A DNA stretch of 64,000 bases from CAYJLF01 sp964371055 (GCA_964371055.1 CAYJLF010000023.1:1-64000); one strand, 5' to 3'; numbered from the stretch's first letter, positions 41,450 through 50,875 are shown. The notes: generated by a model from the sequence alone, not told the origin. Numbers and translations: made by a program.

Positions 41450-42061
41450 TCAAGCCTCGATCACCGCATCCAGATCGAAGTTGATCCGTGGCGTCTCCCG
41501 GGCGATGCGTAGATCGACCCGCCCGTCGCGCAAGGCCTCGAGCAACCGGCGGTACTCCCCCGCCAGGTGTTCCGCGGCCTCCCGGGTCATCTTGTGGGTG
41601 CCGTGCGCGACGAACGGGGCCAGGTACTCCATTCCACAGAGACGAGCGGTCTGCTCGAGGGGCGCCAACAACTCCCGCATCGTGAAGCGATTGTGCCCGT
41701 CGCGGCGGTAGGCTTTCTCCCCGCCGCCGGTGGTAATGGCATTCATCAGCCACTTGCCCTGTAACGCCGTCCCCCCGCGGCCGTACGCCCAACCGTGCTC
41801 GAGCACCAGATCCTGCCACTCCTTGAGGATCGCCGGGGTGCTGTACCAGTAAAACGGATGGTGGAGAACGATCCGTTCGTGGGCCAGAAGGAGCTCTTGC
41901 TCACGCTTCACGTCCAGGTCGAAGTCGGGATAGACGGCGTAGAGGTCGTGCACGGTGACCCCTTCCACCCCGCGCGAGGCCTCGAGGAGGAGGCGATTGA
42001 CCCGCGACTTCGAGTAAGCTGGGTGGGCAAACAAGATCAGAACTTTGGGACCGGACGACAT
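41450..42061 (-). CDS. KefG/KefF-type flavodoxin-fold NAD(P)H:quinone oxidoreductase
   Basis: 203 residues. Flavodoxin-like fold with VLILFAHPAYSKSRVNRLL, HHPFYWYSTPAILKEWQDLVLEHGWAYG and a TGG segment near residue 110: the signatures of KefF/KefG and of MdaB-like quinone reductases. In E. coli such subunits bind KefB/C and are needed for full K+ efflux activity, and also reduce quinones. The ATG is preceded by GGAGGAG at 4 nt, better than the TTG one codon earlier. It directly precedes the antiporter gene, so the two form a detoxification pair. Confidence 0.92.
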   Translation of the reverse strand: MSSGPKVLILFAHPAYSKSRVNRLLLEASRGVEGVTVHDLYAVYPDFDLDVKREQELLLAHERIVLHHPFYWYSTPAILKEWQDLVLEHGWAYGRGGTALQGKWLMNAITTGGGEKAYRRDGHNRFTMRELLAPLEQTARLCGMEYLAPFVAHGTHKMTREAAEHLAGEYRRLLEALRDGRVDLRIARETPRINFDLDAVIEA

Positions 42062-42353
42062 CAAGCTCCTCCGCTTCGGATCCGGACGCGACTCTCCCCC
42101 GGCAACCAGGGCAATCGGACTATGCTACGGGGCACGGGCCGATCCGCAAAGCACGGCCTGCAATCGAAGGTCACAATCCTCGACGGCCGCCTCCGCGGAC
42201 TCGCTCCGGCCTGCCCCGCTCGGCCCGTCGCCGGGCAAACCCATCGCGCGACCGCGCCGGCGCGCCCCGGCGGGTCCTTCTTCGATCAAAGGAGACTAAG
42301 CTCGCTCCCGTTTTTCGCGGGGCGGAGAGATCGGGCGGCGGCGGATCCGCTCT

Positions 42354-43601
42354 TCAATCGAGGAGGACGAGCCGGCTGGTTCGCACGGTTCCGTTGTCCG
42401 CCAGGCGGACCATGTACACCCCGGGCTGAACTCGACGGCCGGCGGGGCCGGCGGCCGTCCACGTGACCGTGTGCCAACCAGCGGACAACTCCTGGTCTAC
42501 CAGGGTTGCGACCTCCCGGCCCGAGGCGTCGTAGACGCCGCACCGGACGTGGGAAGCGGCAAGCATCTCATACGTGAAGACGAACGTCCCCGACGAAGGG
42601 TTCGGACCGGCCAGCTTGAAACGTCCTGGCGCCGCCGGCGTTGAGACGGGCTGCTCCACGGAGCTCGCCGGCTCGACCGTCAGGGTCACGGGCAGGCAGC
42701 GGGCGTTCTGCACCGGCGCTCCATCATAGACTCCATCATACACGAGCTGCATCTCGCACTCGTGGACGCCCGGCTCGAGGCCGACCGCATCCGCATCGAC
42801 GTAGAGCACTGCGTCCCAGAGATTGTCGTTCGAGATGACAGTCCCGATCGCCCAGGGTGCCGCGGAGATCGCGGTGAAGTCGCACCTCGGATAAGGATAC
42901 CCTTCGATCGTGAACGCCACTTCGCCGTGCGCGGTCCCACCTTCGGGCGCCGTCAGCTGAAGCTCCTGTCCATCGAGATTCGGAACGCAACGGTGACTCC
43001 ACTTGGCACAGGGCTGGTTGGTGTACTCACATCCCGTGCCGGCCTCGGCGTAGTTCGCCGTCGGATAGACGGGCGTCGCCGGGCAGTCGAGCCACAGCGT
43101 GCAGACGCCGTCGGTGTCGAGGATGCCGTACCCCTGCACATCGAAGACGAGGGTCAACGCCAGAAAGAGGCCGTCGGGGACGGTAGTACACGGCCACTGG
43201 ACCGCGAGGCGATGCGGGTTCGGACCATAGGGATCGATGTACCAATCCGTCGCGCCCCGGCACGGCCGGAAGTCCGTCAAGATCCACGCGTCCGGCCAGC
43301 TCAGATCGACCTCGAAGAGCGGCACGGGTACGCCGCCGCCGTAGGGCTGCTGCGGATCGATGAAGACCTGGAACTCCAGCATGCCCTGCTGCTCGGTCGA
43401 GGCGGTCATCTCCCGGCACCGGGTGATCTCGGTCAGGCAGGACTCCTCGATCGGTCCGGCCGGCCGCACGTTGAAGTAGACCATGGCGTCCGGAATGGGA
43501 TTCGCCCCGGCGGAGATCGGAAGGACGAGGAACACGATCGTCAAGGCCGGGAGAAGATCGGAGAGAGAGAGCCGGAGACAGGTGGGCGGGGTTCGTAACA
43601 T
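42354..43601 (-). CDS. Secreted protein with FlgD-like C-terminal sorting module
   Basis: 415 residues. Sec signal (LLPALTIVFLVLPISAGANP), a Cys-rich mature part of about 300 residues with no recognised family (about a dozen cysteines, so likely disulfide-bonded), and a C-terminal 85-residue module FKLAGPNPSSGTFVFTYEM ... GVYDASGREVATLV ... QPGVYMVRL that resembles type IX secretion sorting (FlgD-like/Por) domains. Transport to the surface or exterior is likely. GAGGAGG 6 nt before the ATG. It is 76 nt after the EEP hydrolase gene. Function of the main domain unknown. Confidence 0.8.
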   Translation of the reverse strand: MLRTPPTCLRLSLSDLLPALTIVFLVLPISAGANPIPDAMVYFNVRPAGPIEESCLTEITRCREMTASTEQQGMLEFQVFIDPQQPYGGGVPVPLFEVDLSWPDAWILTDFRPCRGATDWYIDPYGPNPHRLAVQWPCTTVPDGLFLALTLVFDVQGYGILDTDGVCTLWLDCPATPVYPTANYAEAGTGCEYTNQPCAKWSHRCVPNLDGQELQLTAPEGGTAHGEVAFTIEGYPYPRCDFTAISAAPWAIGTVISNDNLWDAVLYVDADAVGLEPGVHECEMQLVYDGVYDGAPVQNARCLPVTLTVEPASSVEQPVSTPAAPGRFKLAGPNPSSGTFVFTYEMLAASHVRCGVYDASGREVATLVDQELSAGWHTVTWTAAGPAGRRVQPGVYMVRLADNGTVRTSRLVLLD

Positions 43602-43677
43602 CGCAGCCTCCTCGCTGAAACGACCCGCCAGAGTGTACTGCCGGCGGACGGGCCGTTCAAGTCGGCGATGGACTCTC

Positions 43678-44895
43678 CTATCCGAACTCCGCCCCGATGA
43701 TCGCGTGGTCCGAGAGGGGCCGGCCGTCGCACGTTCCCGCCGGCAGCGTCCGTGGTGCTCCCGACGAACGCACTCCACGCGCGGCGATCCAGTCGAGGCG
43801 CATCCGCAGGACCCGGTCCGCGAGGCCCGATGCCTGCAGCAGCGCTCGCGCGATTCGCGGATGAAGGTGCCCGAGATCCTCCACCCGTCCCAGTCGTTCC
43901 TCCGCCGTCGGCGTATCGTCGTTGCACGATTCCCAGCGAAACCCGGCCGATGCGAGCAGGGCGAAGAGCGGCTCCCGCTGCACCGGCCAGGCGAGTTGCC
44001 GCGCGAGACGATTCTGATGGGTCGTCATGATCCGCAGGAACTCCACCGCCGATGCGGCCACCGTGCCGCGCCGGAAGGTCGAAGTGTTCCAGTCGCCCGT
44101 CACGATCGAGGGAGAACCATCCGCCCCCACACCGTTCCGCAGCTCCAGTCCGCGTAGAAAGGCCTCGAACTGCCGCGCACGGCAACGGGGCGTGTTTCGC
44201 ACCTCGAGGTGGGTCGTCGCGATCGCCAGCGGCCGGCCGCGCCAGAGGAGCCGCACGCAGAGCCCGCGCCGTCCGCCGAAGCGCTTCTCGTGGAAGTCGA
44301 AGTATTCGTGGCAGGCCGGCAGCGACGTCACACTCGTCCCGAGCACCGGCAGCCGGGTGAGAATCGCCAGGCCGTGTAGGCCGAGCCGGTGTTCACCCGG
44401 CACCAGCAGGTCGGCCCCCACTCCCCGCGTACACTCGAGGTAGCAGGGGAGGTCGATCGCGGCACACTGCAGCATCGCCGCCAGCGCACGCGGCTGATCG
44501 AGGTTCCCTCCACGGGCGGTGCCACGATCGATCTCGTTCAAGCAGTAGACGTCGGCGTCGCGCAGCCAGGGATCGTCCCGCAGTCGTCGCGCGATCCCCT
44601 CCAGCGACCTCCCCTTTTCGATGTTCCATTGCACGACACGCAGAGGGCGGTCGTCGGAGCCACTTCGCCCCTCTCGTCCGGCGTCGTCGCCTGGCGCCGG
44701 AGTGACCCGCGGGGTCGACAGCAGTCGCTCGAGTTCCTCCCCGTGACGGAGGAAGAAGGGCGAGCGGCGGAACTCCTCCTCGGTCTGGCACGCCAGAGCG
44801 GCCCGAAGGAAGTCGGCATACCCAACGCCGGGGAGCAACTCGGCATCGCCCGCGACCGCACCGATCGGCGGCCCGCTCTCTCCCGTGATCGCCAC
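43678..44895 (-). CDS. Endonuclease/exonuclease/phosphatase-fold hydrolase
   Basis: 405 residues. N-terminal about 85 residues of no clear family, then EEP motifs: RVVQWNIEKGRSLEGIARRL, DVYCLNEIDRGTARGGN (Glu), IATTHLEVRNTPR, GDWNTSTFRRG and a C-terminal DHAIIGAEF. The Glu, Asp-Asn and Asp-His ligands are all present. Related proteins are nucleases, sphingomyelinase-like or inositol-phosphate phosphatases; the extra cysteines do not define a class. GTG start 6 nt after the stop of a membrane cytochrome-type gene, so it is in that operon. Confidence 0.85.
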   Translation of the reverse strand: MAITGESGPPIGAVAGDAELLPGVGYADFLRAALACQTEEEFRRSPFFLRHGEELERLLSTPRVTPAPGDDAGREGRSGSDDRPLRVVQWNIEKGRSLEGIARRLRDDPWLRDADVYCLNEIDRGTARGGNLDQPRALAAMLQCAAIDLPCYLECTRGVGADLLVPGEHRLGLHGLAILTRLPVLGTSVTSLPACHEYFDFHEKRFGGRRGLCVRLLWRGRPLAIATTHLEVRNTPRCRARQFEAFLRGLELRNGVGADGSPSIVTGDWNTSTFRRGTVAASAVEFLRIMTTHQNRLARQLAWPVQREPLFALLASAGFRWESCNDDTPTAEERLGRVEDLGHLHPRIARALLQASGLADRVLRMRLDWIAARGVRSSGAPRTLPAGTCDGRPLSDHAIIGAEFG

Positions 44896-44901
44896 GCCGG
44901 A

Positions 44902-46029
44902 TTAGGCCGCTCGTTCGCCCGGTCCGGGCCGGTCCCGGGCGGCCCGAGAGAGAGCCCAGACCGTGGCCGCGGCCGCCGCGAGCAACGACAGGGCGAAGAG
45001 CGCGAAGACGCCCCACTGCGGCTTGGCGACGACCGCCTCGCCCACGCGCGGAGCCGCCAGATAGGCCTCCCGCAACTGGTGCCTCGAGACGATCATGAGC
45101 ACGGCCGTCAGCACCATCAGCTCCCCCGCGTGGCGGACCAGCCGCGGCTTCGCGAGCGGGCCGAGGCAGAGGGCGAGAACGACGAGCGCGCCGATCCCCG
45201 CGAGAATCCCGAGCCCGAATGGCGCCATGACCCCGGGACCTCCACGCATGAACCCGACCAACACATCGCGCGGCAACGCGAAGAGAAGCCAGAACCCGAC
45301 CGGAATCTGGAGCGCCGTCGCGGCCAACGCCGCCTGGATCGAGAAGCGAGTGTCGCCGGACCAGGTGGCGGCGGCGGACGGATCCGCTGCAGCCCGGCGG
45401 GCGTTCGGGCGCACCTGCCACCAGGCGAACGCGCCCCCCGCCAGCGCGACCGCCGCCAGGACGAAGTGCAGGAACCGCGGCACAAAGGTCGGATCGCCCA
45501 GGATCGACCAGGGATTCGCCGCCGCCGCGCCCCACCGGCCCGGCTGCAGATGCAGCAGGTTGGCCGCGACCTGGATCCCCGCGATCGTCAGAAAGAGAAA
45601 CGCCTGGACCGGGACGATTCCACGCGGGGCGACCCCGCGGGAGAGGCGGGCCTTCGCCACGTAGTTGAGGTAGTACGCCACGGTCAGGATGCCCAGCATG
45701 CCCAGCCACATCCACGGCATCAGAATCGTCGCGGTGTAGAAGAACCGCCCGTACAGAGCCTGCATGAAGAGCAAGGGGGCGATGGCGAAGGTCACGGCGA
45801 AGGAGATCGCCCAGCCGTTGACCTTGAGGAAGAATCCAGGTAGTTCGCGACGATCACCGGGACCGGGGCGTCTGGCCAGCGAGAGGGCGGAGAGGAGCGA
45901 TCCACCCAGCACGGAATTGACCATCATTAGATGCAGCGTGAAGGTGATCACCCACAGGAGGTGGAACAGCCACGGCGGCCCCGGCAGCGGCGCCGGATCG
46001 ACCGCCGGGATCAACGTCGTCGGATTCAT
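44902..46029 (-). CDS. Multi-helix membrane protein, partner of the cytochrome bd-like subunit
   Basis: 375 residues with about nine hydrophobic helices: LFHLLWVITFTLHLMMVNSV, then WAISFAVTFAIAPLLFMQAL and others. Conserved-looking His residues lie in the first helix. It resembles CydA- or CydB-type quinol-oxidase subunits and related bd-like membrane proteins more than other families, but the match is weak. Translation start overlaps the previous gene by 4 nt (ATGA), so the two are made together and probably form a heterodimer. C-terminal helix near 340-365. No CXXCH in this subunit. Confidence 0.7.
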   Translation of the reverse strand: MNPTTLIPAVDPAPLPGPPWLFHLLWVITFTLHLMMVNSVLGGSLLSALSLARRPGPGDRRELPGFFLKVNGWAISFAVTFAIAPLLFMQALYGRFFYTATILMPWMWLGMLGILTVAYYLNYVAKARLSRGVAPRGIVPVQAFLFLTIAGIQVAANLLHLQPGRWGAAAANPWSILGDPTFVPRFLHFVLAAVALAGGAFAWWQVRPNARRAAADPSAAATWSGDTRFSIQAALAATALQIPVGFWLLFALPRDVLVGFMRGGPGVMAPFGLGILAGIGALVVLALCLGPLAKPRLVRHAGELMVLTAVLMIVSRHQLREAYLAAPRVGEAVVAKPQWGVFALFALSLLAAAAATVWALSRAARDRPGPGERAA

Positions 46030-47426
46030 CGCGCCCCCCCCTTCGCCGCGGCGAAGTCGCCCGACGCCGGCGCCGCTTCCGCGAACTTCGGTCCGATCAG
46101 ATCGAGCAGATAGAGGCCGAGGTCGTGCGCTTCCTCCTCCGTCCCGACGAAGGGCGGCATGACGGAGTAGTTGAGCGCATCGGGATCGGGAGCCGCGCGT
46201 CCATCGGAGAGCGCCTCGACCCAGGTTTCGCCATCCGCGCGCAGCAGTCCGATCACCCCGTGCACCCGGTCCGGGTCGGACCCCTCGAGCAAGCGCCGGA
46301 TGGAGAGATAGCCATCGCTCGTGTGACACGCGGAACACTGCGTGCGAAAGAGCGCACGCCCCCGATCGAGCGGATCGACGCCGGCCTCCCGGGCGGCCCA
46401 GCCCGAGGTGCTAAGCACCCCCTTCTCGTTCAGCATCCCGATCTGGTCCGTCCGCACCCCGTTCGAGAACATGTAGCCGCGGATCACGAACGGCTTGCGC
46501 GCGCCCTCGCGCACCCGTTCATAGCCACCCAGCGCCAGGAAGCCGGCCAGGAGCGCCACCACCGCGACCGGCCAGCGGTGAAGGCGGGGCCTCACCCAGG
46601 CGAACAGCCCGAGCAGTCCCGCCGCATAGAGGCCGTACAGCAGCCAGTTCGAGGTCGCGGCGAGCCCTGCGATCAGGGCCGCGTCGCCATCGAAGAGAGC
46701 ACGGACCTCGGGCGGCAGTCCCAGCTTCCAGCCGTGCCAGCAGGCGATCGCGATCACCGCCCCGCCCACCTGCCAGGGGGCGAGAAAACGCACCAGGCGC
46801 GCACGCGCCGCGGGATCCCGCTCGCGCTGCGCCGCCAGCATCAGGTAGGTGCCGGCCAGCAGCAGGCAGATGCCGGTGCGGAACAAGAGGCCGCTCGCAT
46901 AGGTCGGGTTGAAGAAGCCGTCCCAGAACCCGCGCGTCTCCAGCCACCGGCCCGGGGTCAGCATGAAGGAGAGGATCCCCTGGATGACGACCAGGGAGAG
47001 GAAGGCCGCTGCGCTGTACAACCAGATCAGCGCGAGGTGCGTGCGCGGGCGCACCCGATCCCAGGTGGCCGCCCAGGCCAGGGCGGTGGCGATCTCCAGG
47101 AGGAAGAAGGTCCATTCGATCGCCCAGCCCCACACGTAGGTGCGGATCAGCGCCGAGGTGGCGGCGGGAGAGATGAGACCGATGACGAACCAGATGCCGA
47201 CGCCGCTGATCGCGCCGAAGACGGTGGAGACGAGGATCAGCATGGTCGAACTGCGGCGCGCCAGGCCCCGCAGCGCCGCGTCACCCCGGCGCACGGCGAA
47301 CGTCTCGGTCACAGCCATCAGAATGCCGCCACCGACGGCGAAATGGGAAACGACGACATGCGCGATCGCGATCCATCCGATCAGCACGCCGCCGCCCATG
47401 GCCGGATTCCAGACCGGGTAATCCAT
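46026..47426 (-). CDS. Cytochrome bd-like (CydA-related) subunit with C-terminal c-type haem domain
   Basis: 466 residues. About eight transmembrane helices. The first four follow CydA: a HxxxxH pair in helix 1 (His23, His28), and AIEWTFFLLEIATALAWAATWDRV (cf. recalled CydA AIEGLMAFFLES...FGWDRL), with Glu104 and Glu111 as in the CydA proton path. The quinol loop with GRQPW is absent. Instead, after about residue 345 comes a c-type cytochrome domain with CSACH (364-368) and candidate Met ligand in YSVMPPF. Electrons may thus arrive by cytochrome c or a related donor, not quinol. ATG with GGAGG at 5 nt. Confidence 0.8.
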   Translation of the reverse strand: MDYPVWNPAMGGGVLIGWIAIAHVVVSHFAVGGGILMAVTETFAVRRGDAALRGLARRSSTMLILVSTVFGAISGVGIWFVIGLISPAATSALIRTYVWGWAIEWTFFLLEIATALAWAATWDRVRPRTHLALIWLYSAAAFLSLVVIQGILSFMLTPGRWLETRGFWDGFFNPTYASGLLFRTGICLLLAGTYLMLAAQRERDPAARARLVRFLAPWQVGGAVIAIACWHGWKLGLPPEVRALFDGDAALIAGLAATSNWLLYGLYAAGLLGLFAWVRPRLHRWPVAVVALLAGFLALGGYERVREGARKPFVIRGYMFSNGVRTDQIGMLNEKGVLSTSGWAAREAGVDPLDRGRALFRTQCSACHTSDGYLSIRRLLEGSDPDRVHGVIGLLRADGETWVEALSDGRAAPDPDALNYSVMPPFVGTEEEAHDLGLYLLDLIGPKFAEAAPASGDFAAAKGGAR

Positions 47427-47464
47427 CGGGACCTCCACGGGACGGTAGGCCGCGCGTCGCGGCT

Positions 47465-47923
47465 TCAGGATGGGTCGATCGAGCGGTCGGGAGAATCGAG
47501 GGTCGGCACGTCGCGCGACCGCGACACGGAACGGCGGAGGGCCGTCCAGGAGACTCGGAGTCCCACGCCGAAGGCCCGCACGCGGCGGCGGTCCAGGCCG
47601 GACTCGTTGGCCATTCGTACCATGGGCTCGAAGGCGTGCTCCACCCCGACCACGATCTCTCCCAGAGGCGCGAGGACTCCCTCCGCTCGCGTCTGGACGC
47701 CGCGGAAGAGCTCCGCCGTCGCCTCCAGATCGCGCACCGCCTGGTTGGTCTGCGCCAGAGCCTCCTCGGTTCGCGGCAGGAGCCGGTCATCGAGCACGGT
47801 CACCACTTTCTCCACCTCCGTGATCGTCCGGCGGAGCTGTTCCGCCAGTCGGACGAAGGTCGGCGCCGCCAGCAGAGCGCAGAGCGTCACGACCACGGCG
47901 AGAATGAGAGCGGCGACGAGCAT
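47465..47923 (-). CDS. DUF948-like membrane-anchored coiled-coil protein
   Basis: 152 residues. An N-terminal transmembrane helix (LVAALILAVVVTLCALLAAP) followed by a long helical region (LAEQLRRTITEVEKVVTVLDD ... LPRTEEALAQTNQAVRDLEATAEL) with heptad spacing. This is the DUF948-type architecture, similar to the protein at 48399-48809. Role unknown; such proteins occur with YtxH proteins in stress or envelope operons. GGAGG 4 nt before the ATG. Precedes the cytochrome bd-like genes by 38 nt on the same strand. Confidence 0.75.
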   Translation of the reverse strand: MLVAALILAVVVTLCALLAAPTFVRLAEQLRRTITEVEKVVTVLDDRLLPRTEEALAQTNQAVRDLEATAELFRGVQTRAEGVLAPLGEIVVGVEHAFEPMVRMANESGLDRRRVRAFGVGLRVSWTALRRSVSRSRDVPTLDSPDRSIDPS

Positions 47924-47998
47924 GCTTCCTCCGGCCCTGAACGCGGGGGGCCGGGATCATCGTGGGACGACGATCCCGACCCGCGGAGCAAACCGGGA

Positions 47999-48319
47999 TC
48001 AGCTCTTGCCCAACTCCCGGCGGTAGGCTTCCTTCCCTTCGGAGACCGCGTTTTTGACCGCGTCCACCTGCTGGCGCGCGGTGTCGGCCACCTCGGTCGC
48101 CTTCTCGCGGACCCAGCCGGTCGCCTCTCCGGCGCGATGGGTCACGTCGTCGCCGAGATCCTTCGCCCGCGTCTTTCCCTTCCCGTAGATGTCGACGGCG
48201 CCGTCGCGGAGCTTCCGCCGCGTGACCGTCCCCTTCTCGGGCGCCAGCAGAAGGGCGATGACCCCGCCCGTGACCGCTCCCAAAAGGAATGCCAATGCGG
48301 TATCGCTGCTCTTGCTCAT
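47999..48319 (-). CDS. YtxH-domain protein
   Basis: A 106-residue small protein with a YtxH motif: N-terminal membrane helix ALAFLLGAVTGGVIALLLAPEKG followed by a TRRKLRD segment and a helical tail with repeated charged residues (VREKATEVADTARQQVDAVKNAVSEGKEAYRREL). Such proteins are general-stress or envelope-associated in Firmicutes and other phyla. ATG chosen with AAGGAG at 5 nt. It sits between two DUF948-like genes, an arrangement common in other genomes (from memory). Confidence 0.88.
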   Translation of the reverse strand: MSKSSDTALAFLLGAVTGGVIALLLAPEKGTVTRRKLRDGAVDIYGKGKTRAKDLGDDVTHRAGEATGWVREKATEVADTARQQVDAVKNAVSEGKEAYRRELGKS

Positions 48320-48398
48320 CTCTGCTCCTTCCTGTCCGCCATCCATCCCATGAAAACTCCGGCCGCGGCGAAGCCGCTCCGGCCCTTTCCGGCGCCGG

Positions 48399-48809
48399 CT
48401 AAATGCCGGCTCTCTTGCGTAACGAACCGAGCGCCACCTTGAAACCGGCCGTGACGGCCGTCACCTGGCGCATGGCTCCACCCACCCCCTCCACGGCCTC
48501 GAGGATGGGCAAGACCGCCCCTTGGGCCCGGCTCGTGATTTCACCCACGGTATCCACAGCCCTGGTCGCACCTTGCGCCACCCGGCGGGCTGCCTCGGTG
48601 GCCGATCGGAGCTCGATCAATTCCTGCGCTGTCTGGTCCAGCACACGCTCCGCCCGGGGGATCAGATCTTCGCCGAGGGTCCGGGCCAGCCGCTCCAGTT
48701 CCGCGCCCGTCCGGACCAATTGCCCGGCCATGCGGACCAGAACGACGGTGATGATGATCACGGCGGCGGAACAGACCAGCAAAAACACCGTGCCCGCGAC
48801 ACCACTCAT
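48399..48809 (-). CDS. DUF948-like membrane-anchored coiled-coil protein
   Basis: 136 residues: an N-terminal transmembrane helix (VFLLVCSAAVIIITVVLVRM), then heptad-rich helix (AGQLVRTGAELERLARTLGEDLIPRAERVLDQTAQELIEL). It ends ALGSLRKRAGI. Paralogue of the protein at 47465-47923 by architecture and by the shared pattern of LxP(R)xE/AE segments. The ATG follows a GGGGGAG stretch. First gene of this minus-strand group. Function unknown. Confidence 0.78.
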   Translation of the reverse strand: MSGVAGTVFLLVCSAAVIIITVVLVRMAGQLVRTGAELERLARTLGEDLIPRAERVLDQTAQELIELRSATEAARRVAQGATRAVDTVGEITSRAQGAVLPILEAVEGVGGAMRQVTAVTAGFKVALGSLRKRAGI

Positions 48810-49174
48810 CGACTCCCCCTCCCCCTCTGACGGATTCGGGACCTTCTTCAGTGAACCCTGCCATTCCATCGGTTCCGGGGCGCGGCGTCAAGGACCGGTT
48901 GTCCGCGTGCGTCGCCCTCGCCCTCTCAACGATCGGCGGTCTCAGGTCATCCATTCCCTGACGTTCGCCTCGCCAATTTCCGAGACTCGCCTCCGCAACT
49001 GATGATCTTCAGTCTCGCCATGGGCGGGGTAGATCTGATATCCTCCCTTATAGTGCACCCGATCGATCCCGGCAGGAAGCCTCGGACCGATCGGATCGGC
49101 TCGCCTGACCGGGCGAGATGACTTCGAACGTCGCGGTCCTGACTCCAGGCAGAGACCGCCTATGGGGGATAAAG
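48810..49174. promoter_or_regulatory. Divergent intergenic region
   Basis: About 365 bp between the DUF948-like gene (minus) and the protease gene (plus). I see a TTATAG patch near 49049 that could be a -10 element, but no matching -35. Otherwise no gene or repeat seen. Confidence 0.4.
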
Positions 49175-50875
49175 ATGGTCGCAACGCTTCGAACAGCGTC
49201 GGGAAGTCACTCCGTTTTCCGCTCCTCGCGTTGGCTCGTCCTCGCGATCGCGGTCGTCCTGCCGGTCTGGCTGACCGGGCCGGCTGAAGCCCGGGTCGGG
49301 GAGGCGCCCGCCAGCTTCACCGCCGCCGTGCCGGGGCTGCGCTCGGTCGATCTGGTCGTGCTGCCGACGGTCGATGAAGCTCAGTATCTGCGTGAAGATG
49401 AGGAGAGGAGTGCGAAGGGAGAGGACGGCGGATGGCGTTTCGCCGCCCCGATCGAGACGAACCTCTCCCCCGCGACCGACGGCACCTGGTCCGACCTCGG
49501 TGACGGGGGCCGCATCTGGCGCCTGCAGGTCGTATCGACCGGCGCTCGCACGCTGAACTTCGGCTTCACGAGTTTCGACCTTCCGCCGGGAGCGACGCTG
49601 CACCTCTACCCGGCCGCGAGTCGCGACTTCTTCGGACCGTACACCGCGCGCGATGCCGCCGAGGGGCAGTTCTGGACCCCGGTCATTGCGGGTGACGCCG
49701 CCGTGGTGGAGCTCTTCGTTCCCGCCGACGCCGCGTTCGAACCCCGGCTCGAGATCGCGCAGGTCGCGCACGACTATCGCGGCTTCGACCAGCTGCGGCG
49801 GAATCTGGAGAAGTCCGGCTGGTGCAACAACGATGTCATCTGCCCCGAGTGGGATCCGTGGGATGACCAGATCAACTCCGAGGGGGTCTATACCCGCAAC
49901 GGAACCTGGATGTGCTCCGGCCAGATGATCAACAGCCACAATACGGTGCCGCCGCCGTACTTCCTGACTGCCTACCACTGCGGCATCACCAGCAGCAATG
50001 CCAGCACGGTCGTGATCTACTGGAACTTCCAGTCCCCCGTCTGCGGCCAGCTGGGCGGCGGCTCGCTCGCTCAGCACAGCAACGGCACGACCCTGAAGTC
50101 GCGCAACTCCCCGTCCGACTTCTGCCTCATCGAGCTCAACGCCGTCCCGCCGGACGAGTTCAACATCTACTACACCGGATGGAACGCCGAGGAAGCTCAC
50201 CGTCCCGCGAACTGCATCGCCATCCACCACCCGAACACCGACGAGAAGGCGATCAGCTTCAACGACGACCCGATCACGGTGACCAGCTACCTCGGAACGG
50301 CAGTTCCCGGTGACGGCTCGCACTGGCGGATCGACAACTGGGAGGACGGAACCACCGAGGGAGGCTCCTCCGGCTCGGGGATCTGGGATCCCGACAAGCG
50401 ACTGGTCGGACAGCTCCATGGCGGCTACGCCTCATGCAGTTCGATCACCTCCGATTGGTACGGGCGGCTTTCCAAGTCGTGGCTCGGCAGCGGCTCCTCC
50501 GCGAACCGCCTGAGCGATTGGCTTGATCCCCAGGGAACCGGCGTGCTCGTCCTCAATGGTCGCTATCGCCAGGATCCGACTTCGGTCGAGCCGATCAGCC
50601 CCGCGACCACGGCCCTGCGCGGCGTCCAGCCGAACCCGGCCCGCGGAGACTTCTCGGTCAGCTTCGACCTGGCTCGTCCGGCAGAGGTCGGGGCCGAGAT
50701 CTTCGACGCCGCGGGACGGTTGGTTCGCTCGATGCCGGCGCAGGCGCACAGCGCCGGCTCCGGTTCGATCTCCACGGACGCCGGCGTCAGCCCGCTGGGC
50801 CCCGGTCTCTACTTCGTCCGTCTGACCGTGGATGGCGCGGAGGCCGGCTCGCGTAAGCTGATCGTCGTCGAGTAA
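49175..50875 (+). CDS. Secreted lysyl-endopeptidase-like serine protease with sorting module
   Basis: 566 residues. Signal peptide (LVLAIAVVLPVWLTGPAEA), a propeptide-like beta region to about 210, then a chymotrypsin-fold domain with Cys-rich surroundings: catalytic His268 (FLTAYHCG), Asp315 (SPSDFCLIEL) and Ser399 (EGGSSGSGIWD). The order and Cys pattern resemble lysyl endopeptidase (Achromobacter protease I). The C-terminal about 85 residues (VQPNPARGDFSVSFDL ... IFDAAGRLVR ... GPGLYFVRL) form an FlgD-like sorting module. Extracellular protein degradation. ATG preceded by GGGGGA at 5 nt. A terminator-like hairpin follows 61 nt after the stop. Confidence 0.88.
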   Translation: MVATLRTASGSHSVFRSSRWLVLAIAVVLPVWLTGPAEARVGEAPASFTAAVPGLRSVDLVVLPTVDEAQYLREDEERSAKGEDGGWRFAAPIETNLSPATDGTWSDLGDGGRIWRLQVVSTGARTLNFGFTSFDLPPGATLHLYPAASRDFFGPYTARDAAEGQFWTPVIAGDAAVVELFVPADAAFEPRLEIAQVAHDYRGFDQLRRNLEKSGWCNNDVICPEWDPWDDQINSEGVYTRNGTWMCSGQMINSHNTVPPPYFLTAYHCGITSSNASTVVIYWNFQSPVCGQLGGGSLAQHSNGTTLKSRNSPSDFCLIELNAVPPDEFNIYYTGWNAEEAHRPANCIAIHHPNTDEKAISFNDDPITVTSYLGTAVPGDGSHWRIDNWEDGTTEGGSSGSGIWDPDKRLVGQLHGGYASCSSITSDWYGRLSKSWLGSGSSANRLSDWLDPQGTGVLVLNGRYRQDPTSVEPISPATTALRGVQPNPARGDFSVSFDLARPAEVGAEIFDAAGRLVRSMPAQAHSAGSGSISTDAGVSPLGPGLYFVRLTVDGAEAGSRKLIVVE

